From positions 1 through 10,087 of the forward strand of contig JAIEHQ010000199.1 of the NCBI GenBank assembly GCA_029065825.1: a stretch of DNA of 10,087 bases, in the 5' to 3' direction. A program made the translations under genes and the position numbers. Shown here in pieces: positions 7,686-10,087 of the stretch. The stretch comes from Alistipes sp. (GTDB lineage Bacteria > Bacteroidota > Bacteroidia > Bacteroidales > Rikenellaceae). The notes under the pieces are model-generated. The model was not told the DNA's origin. It made no database searches and was given only the letters and a program-made list of their open reading frames with translations. Within the stretch, counting starts at the first letter, position 1; every line of letters starts with the position of its first letter.

Positions 7686-7773
7686 ATATGTATTTGTCGT
7701 TCGTTTTGAATCCGCATGCGGGGTCGGCGCTCCGGTGCGGGAATCGCCCCTGCGAAGCCGCCCGGCCGAGCGG

Positions 7774-7805
7774 CAAAATTAGCAATTTAAGTAGAATATG
7801 GCAAC
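7774..7805 (-). promoter_or_regulatory. proS promoter, Bacteroidota type
   Basis: On the minus strand GTTG (7805-7802) is followed after 20 bases by TAATTTTG (7781-7774). This matches the Bacteroidota TTTG / TAnnTTTG pattern with one -33 mismatch and a perfect -7 box. It lies just past the terminator of the outer membrane protein gene, inside the AT-rich part of the gap. The predicted start near 7770 gives a leader of about 84 nt before the proS ATG. The leader is GC-rich and includes the palindrome CCGCATGCGG at 7712-7721. Confidence 0.65.
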
Positions 7806-7827
7806 TCCGGGCGGAGGAATCTCCCCG

Positions 7828-7870
7828 AAAAATCGACGGGCGGCCCTTCCTGCCGGAAGAAAGCCGCCCG
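7828..7870 (-). terminator. Rho-independent terminator after the outer membrane protein gene
   Basis: Positions 7837-7844 (CGGGCGGC) pair with 7863-7870 (GCCGCCCG). An inner stem, CTTCC at 7846-7850 with GGAAG at 7855-7859, closes a four-base loop. On the minus strand the hairpin is followed by TCGATTTTTCG, with five T residues at 7832-7828. It begins 25 bases after the stop codon at 7895 and separates the transcript from the proS promoter. Confidence 0.8.
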
Positions 7871-7894
7871 CGTAGCCGCAAAAGCGCAGGTCGC

Positions 7895-9538
7895 TCAGAA
7901 TCTGATGCCGAGCGTCAGTGCCGCCGTATGGCGGACGATCCGCGTGTTGTAGGCACCGCTCGAATTGAGTCCCGCCGCCGACTGCGCATAGTAGAGTTCG
8001 TAATCGGTATGCTCGGTCGAGGTGCAGCCGTAGGCCAGGTCGAGCGTCACGCTGCGCCCGAGCAGCAGCCCTGCGCCTGCCGAACCGTAGAGCGTCCGGC
8101 GCGCCATCGGAGCCGAGGCGAGCATCTTCCCGTCGCGCAGGGCCGACCCCGCATACCCGAATCCGGCACGGACCGCCAGCCAGGGCAGCGGCTTGAACTC
8201 GGCACCCACACGCAGGATATTGGCCGCCTTGTACCAGGCACGGAACGTTTCGTTGTAGATGCCGTTGCCCCCGCCCGCAGGATTGTGCTTCATGCGCATG
8301 CCGTCGTACCAGGTGCGCTCGTAATCGACCGAGATCACGCCCCGGTTGCCGAAGGCATACGACAGACCGAACATCAGACGCGACGGCGAAGCGAACTCCC
8401 AGTCGTAGTCGCCCGTATCCTCCAGCACGGCGGTCGCCGCCTGGGCCCGCTTCAACCCGTCCGGGCCGGGGTTGAGTCCCTCCGGATCGGCCGGATTATT
8501 GACCCGCACCTCCGAATCGGCATAGGCCACATAGCTGCGGTCGATCCAGTAGTAGGTCGGCGTATGGAACGCCACGCCGAGGCGCAGGTTCTGCACGGGC
8601 CGCCAGACGAGTCCCAGCTTGAGGTTCACGCCCGCACCGTCCAGACGCACCTCCTGATTGAAGTTCGCGTAGCGCAGCTGGTAGTCCAGTTCGGGATCGA
8701 CTCCGTCGCCGCCGTAAACGTAATCCTCGCCGTAGTAATAGGTTTTGGTCTGCTGCAGCGACTGAACGCCCAGCGTCGCACCCAGATAGAGCTTGTTGGC
8801 TATGTTCATGCCGGCGGAGAACTCGTACTCGCCCACCGAACCGGAACTGACCACCGTCGCGTAGTTGCCTATGTCGGCACCGTTGCCGATCCATGTCGGC
8901 CGCCAGCCGTCCCCGGTCTGGTCGGTCATGCCGACCTTATAGCCTATCACGGCACCCCAGAAACGGGGGTCGATCCCCTTCCACGCGACATCGCCCGTCA
9001 CGTCGCCGACACCGAATCCGCCCCACTGGAGCATGTCGGAAAAGACATCGGCCAGCGAGCCGGCATTTCCCTGGGTGTAGAAGGAATATTGGTAGTTGAG
9101 GTCCTGCACCCGGTTGTAGCCGAGGCCTATATTGACCCCTACCAGTGCTCCGGAACCCTCATAGACGCTCGTGGTAAAGCCGAAATTGCCGAGCGAGAAG
9201 CGGTTCTTGCGGTTGGGATAGAATCCCGGCGCATCGTTGTGCGAACGCTCGAAGCTCATCATCGGCGTCAGGGTCAGCTCGCTGCGGCGGTACATACCCA
9301 AACCCGCAGGGTTGATCCCCAGCGAGGCGAAATCCGCTCCCAGCGAGACGAACGCGCCGGCCATCGCCATCGACCGTGCCGTACCGAACGTGAATCCGGG
9401 CTGCGTCAGTTCGTAGAAATCGGCCGGAGTCATGATATCGCGGTCCAGCAGCAGGCCGCCCGCAGCGTTCTGCGCCGACACGGAGCCGGCCCCACAGAGC
9501 AGCGAGGCAAGCAGGATGAAAAATCCGAAACGCTTCAT
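7895..9538 (-). CDS. OmpP1/FadL/TodX-family outer membrane transport protein
   Basis: This 547-residue protein is a predicted outer membrane beta-barrel of the FadL type, a family that takes up fatty acids or other hydrophobic compounds; the cargo here is unknown. Residues 1-22 form a signal peptide with likely cleavage at VSA|Q. The N-terminal stretch GTARSMAMAGAFVSLGADFA (52-71), followed by SLGINPAGLG (72-81), carries the family's characteristic NPAGL motif. Most of the rest alternates short amphipathic strands with Gly/Tyr/Asn-rich loops. The chain ends in LTLGIRF, with a terminal Phe as expected for barrel assembly. The frame can be extended three codons to a GTG at 9547, but the ATG at 9538 starts directly with the signal peptide (MKRFGFF) and is preferred. 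It follows the Ser/Gly/Arg-rich gene after 47 AT-rich bases without a convincing promoter, so co-transcription is likely. A terminator follows. Confidence 0.9.
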   Translation of the reverse strand: MKRFGFFILLASLLCGAGSVSAQNAAGGLLLDRDIMTPADFYELTQPGFTFGTARSMAMAGAFVSLGADFASLGINPAGLGMYRRSELTLTPMMSFERSHNDAPGFYPNRKNRFSLGNFGFTTSVYEGSGALVGVNIGLGYNRVQDLNYQYSFYTQGNAGSLADVFSDMLQWGGFGVGDVTGDVAWKGIDPRFWGAVIGYKVGMTDQTGDGWRPTWIGNGADIGNYATVVSSGSVGEYEFSAGMNIANKLYLGATLGVQSLQQTKTYYYGEDYVYGGDGVDPELDYQLRYANFNQEVRLDGAGVNLKLGLVWRPVQNLRLGVAFHTPTYYWIDRSYVAYADSEVRVNNPADPEGLNPGPDGLKRAQAATAVLEDTGDYDWEFASPSRLMFGLSYAFGNRGVISVDYERTWYDGMRMKHNPAGGGNGIYNETFRAWYKAANILRVGAEFKPLPWLAVRAGFGYAGSALRDGKMLASAPMARRTLYGSAGAGLLLGRSVTLDLAYGCTSTEHTDYELYYAQSAAGLNSSGAYNTRIVRHTAALTLGIRF

Positions 9539-9585
9539 AAAGTACACTTAAATAAGCTAATTAGACAAATGTTCCGGCAGCCCGA

Positions 9586-10087
9586 TCAGCGGCCGTAGCC
9601 GTTGCGTCCGCTGCTGCTGCCGCCCCGGGCACCGCCGCCCGAAGGCGCGGGTGCCGAGTAGGTCGGCCGCGAACCGGACGAAGAGCCGCTGCGATAGGAA
9701 CTTCCCGAAGAAGACGATGAAGAGCTGCTGCCCGACGAGGAGCCGCGATAAGTCGAATTAGACGAGCTGCCGCTGCGGTACGACGAACCCGAGACGTTGC
9801 CGCCGCGGTAGGTCGAGGAGCTGCCCGGCCGGCCGGAGCCGGAACCGGGGCGCGCGACCGACGAGGCGGGACGCGAGCCGCCCGACACGGTCGTCCCGTT
9901 GCGGTAGCCGCCCTGCATCGAACCTCGGTCGTAGAAGCTGCCCGAGCGGATCGGAGCCGACGATCCGGCCCCCGGCGCATAGCGGTACGCTCCGCGGCGC
10001 ACGACCTCGGGACGGGCTGCGGGATAGTGGTGGCCGTGACCGCCGCCCCAGCCGGGGTGATGTCCCCAGTGATAAGGATTCCACCAC
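9586..10087 (-). CDS. Ser/Gly/Arg-rich protein, 5' end outside window
   Basis: The frame stays open to the window edge, so the 166 visible residues are the C-terminal part. The GTG at 10002 is an internal codon, because coding-like sequence continues upstream. Two regions are visible. Residues 1-28 are rich in Trp, His and Gly (WWNPYHWGHHPGWGGGHGHH). From about 39 on the chain is almost entirely Ser, Gly, Arg, Pro and Tyr, with an eight-serine run at 120-127, YR-centred ten-residue repeats and the end SGRNGYGR. No catalytic motif or membrane segment is visible, and the low complexity suggests disorder. Similar envelope-associated hypothetical proteins with a WG/H-rich part and SRG-rich tail occur in Bacteroidales, by recollection. 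Serine is encoded by several different codons, which argues for a real translated repeat. The linked outer membrane protein hints at an envelope role, but no function can be assigned. Confidence 0.75.
   Translation of the reverse strand, partial: WWNPYHWGHHPGWGGGHGHHYPAARPEVVRRGAYRYAPGAGSSAPIRSGSFYDRGSMQGGYRNGTTVSGGSRPASSVARPGSGSGRPGSSSTYRGGNVSGSSYRSGSSSNSTYRGSSSGSSSSSSSSGSSYRSGSSSGSRPTYSAPAPSGGGARGGSSSGRNGYGR
9673..9816 (-). repeat. Four ten-residue [ST]YR[GS] repeats coded within the Ser/Gly/Arg-rich gene
   Basis: Within the visible 166 residues, STYRGGNVSG (91-100), SSYRSGSSSN (101-110) and STYRGSSSGS (111-120) follow each other exactly in phase. A fourth copy, SSYRSGSSSG (129-138), comes after a serine-rich insert. 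The tyrosines sit at 93, 103, 113 and 131. At the DNA level the copies differ in many synonymous positions, so this is a protein-level repeat and not a fresh tandem duplication. Confidence 0.7.

Noticed and set aside
6231..7709. 492-codon plus-strand frame opposite proS
   Set aside because: It is antisense shadow of a clear prolyl-tRNA synthetase.
7651..7881. 76-codon minus-strand frame across the start of proS
   Set aside because: It spans a terminator, a promoter and the proS start, and has no recognisable features.
9537..9569. Possible promoter in the 47-base gap before the FadL-type gene (TTTG, then TACTTTAT after about 20 bases)
   Set aside because: The -7-like box overlaps the ATG and matches poorly, so transcription would start inside the coding region. 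The palindrome CTAATTAG at 9557-9564 is too short to interpret.
7679..9598. 639-codon plus-strand frame opposite the FadL-type gene
   Set aside because: It covers the proS promoter, a terminator and the full antisense of a protein with a signal peptide and barrel features. No domain is seen.
9561..9980. 139-codon minus-strand frame overlapping the Ser/Gly/Arg-rich gene
   Set aside because: It is an alternative reading of the same repetitive DNA. The chosen frame extends to the window edge and carries the regular YR repeats and mixed Ser codons.

Overview
The window looks like ordinary chromosomal backbone from a GC-rich member of the Bacteroidota, most likely Bacteroidales close to Alistipes/Rikenellaceae. 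Four things point there: TAnnTTTG-type -7 promoter elements in the AT-rich gaps, start codons without clear Shine-Dalgarno sequences, an archaeal/eukaryotic-style (type 3) prolyl-tRNA synthetase, and an OmpP1/FadL-type outer membrane protein next to a Ser/Gly/Arg-rich protein. The genus is an inference from composition and family resemblance; no marker gene fixes it. There is no tRNA, rRNA, insertion sequence, CRISPR array or phage gene. No gap between genes exceeds about 210 bases.

Layout. Positions 1-115 hold a terminator for the first gene. At 116-1528 (minus) lies a lipoprotein 5'-nucleotidase/metallophosphoesterase of the UshA type. It is divided from a divergent plus-strand pair by only 59 bases that carry candidate promoters in both directions. 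The pair is a nucleoside (uridine-type) kinase with a threonyl-tRNA-synthetase-like N-terminus (1588-3273) and, 25 bases later, full-length glycine decarboxylase gcvP (3299-6127). A perfect 18-bp hairpin at 6143-6183 ends gcvP and probably also the convergent proS (6201-7685, minus). Upstream of proS are its own promoter and an about 84-nt leader, preceded by the terminator of the outer membrane protein gene (7895-9538, minus). That gene follows a Ser/Gly/Arg-rich protein gene (9586-10087, minus), whose 5' end lies beyond the window.

Function. The first three genes touch nucleotide and one-carbon metabolism: phosphate removal from extracytoplasmic nucleotides, nucleoside rephosphorylation in the cytoplasm, and glycine cleavage supplying one-carbon units. 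proS is translation housekeeping. The last two genes concern the cell envelope.

I see no convincing undescribed system. The features most worth a second look are the Ser/Gly/Arg protein with in-phase ten-residue repeats, the kinase whose synthetase-like domain has lost the zinc-site histidines, the prolyl-tRNA synthetase that has lost most zinc-site cysteines, and the crowded divergent promoter region. Several very long antisense and alternative-frame ORFs are composition artefacts and are listed as rejected.
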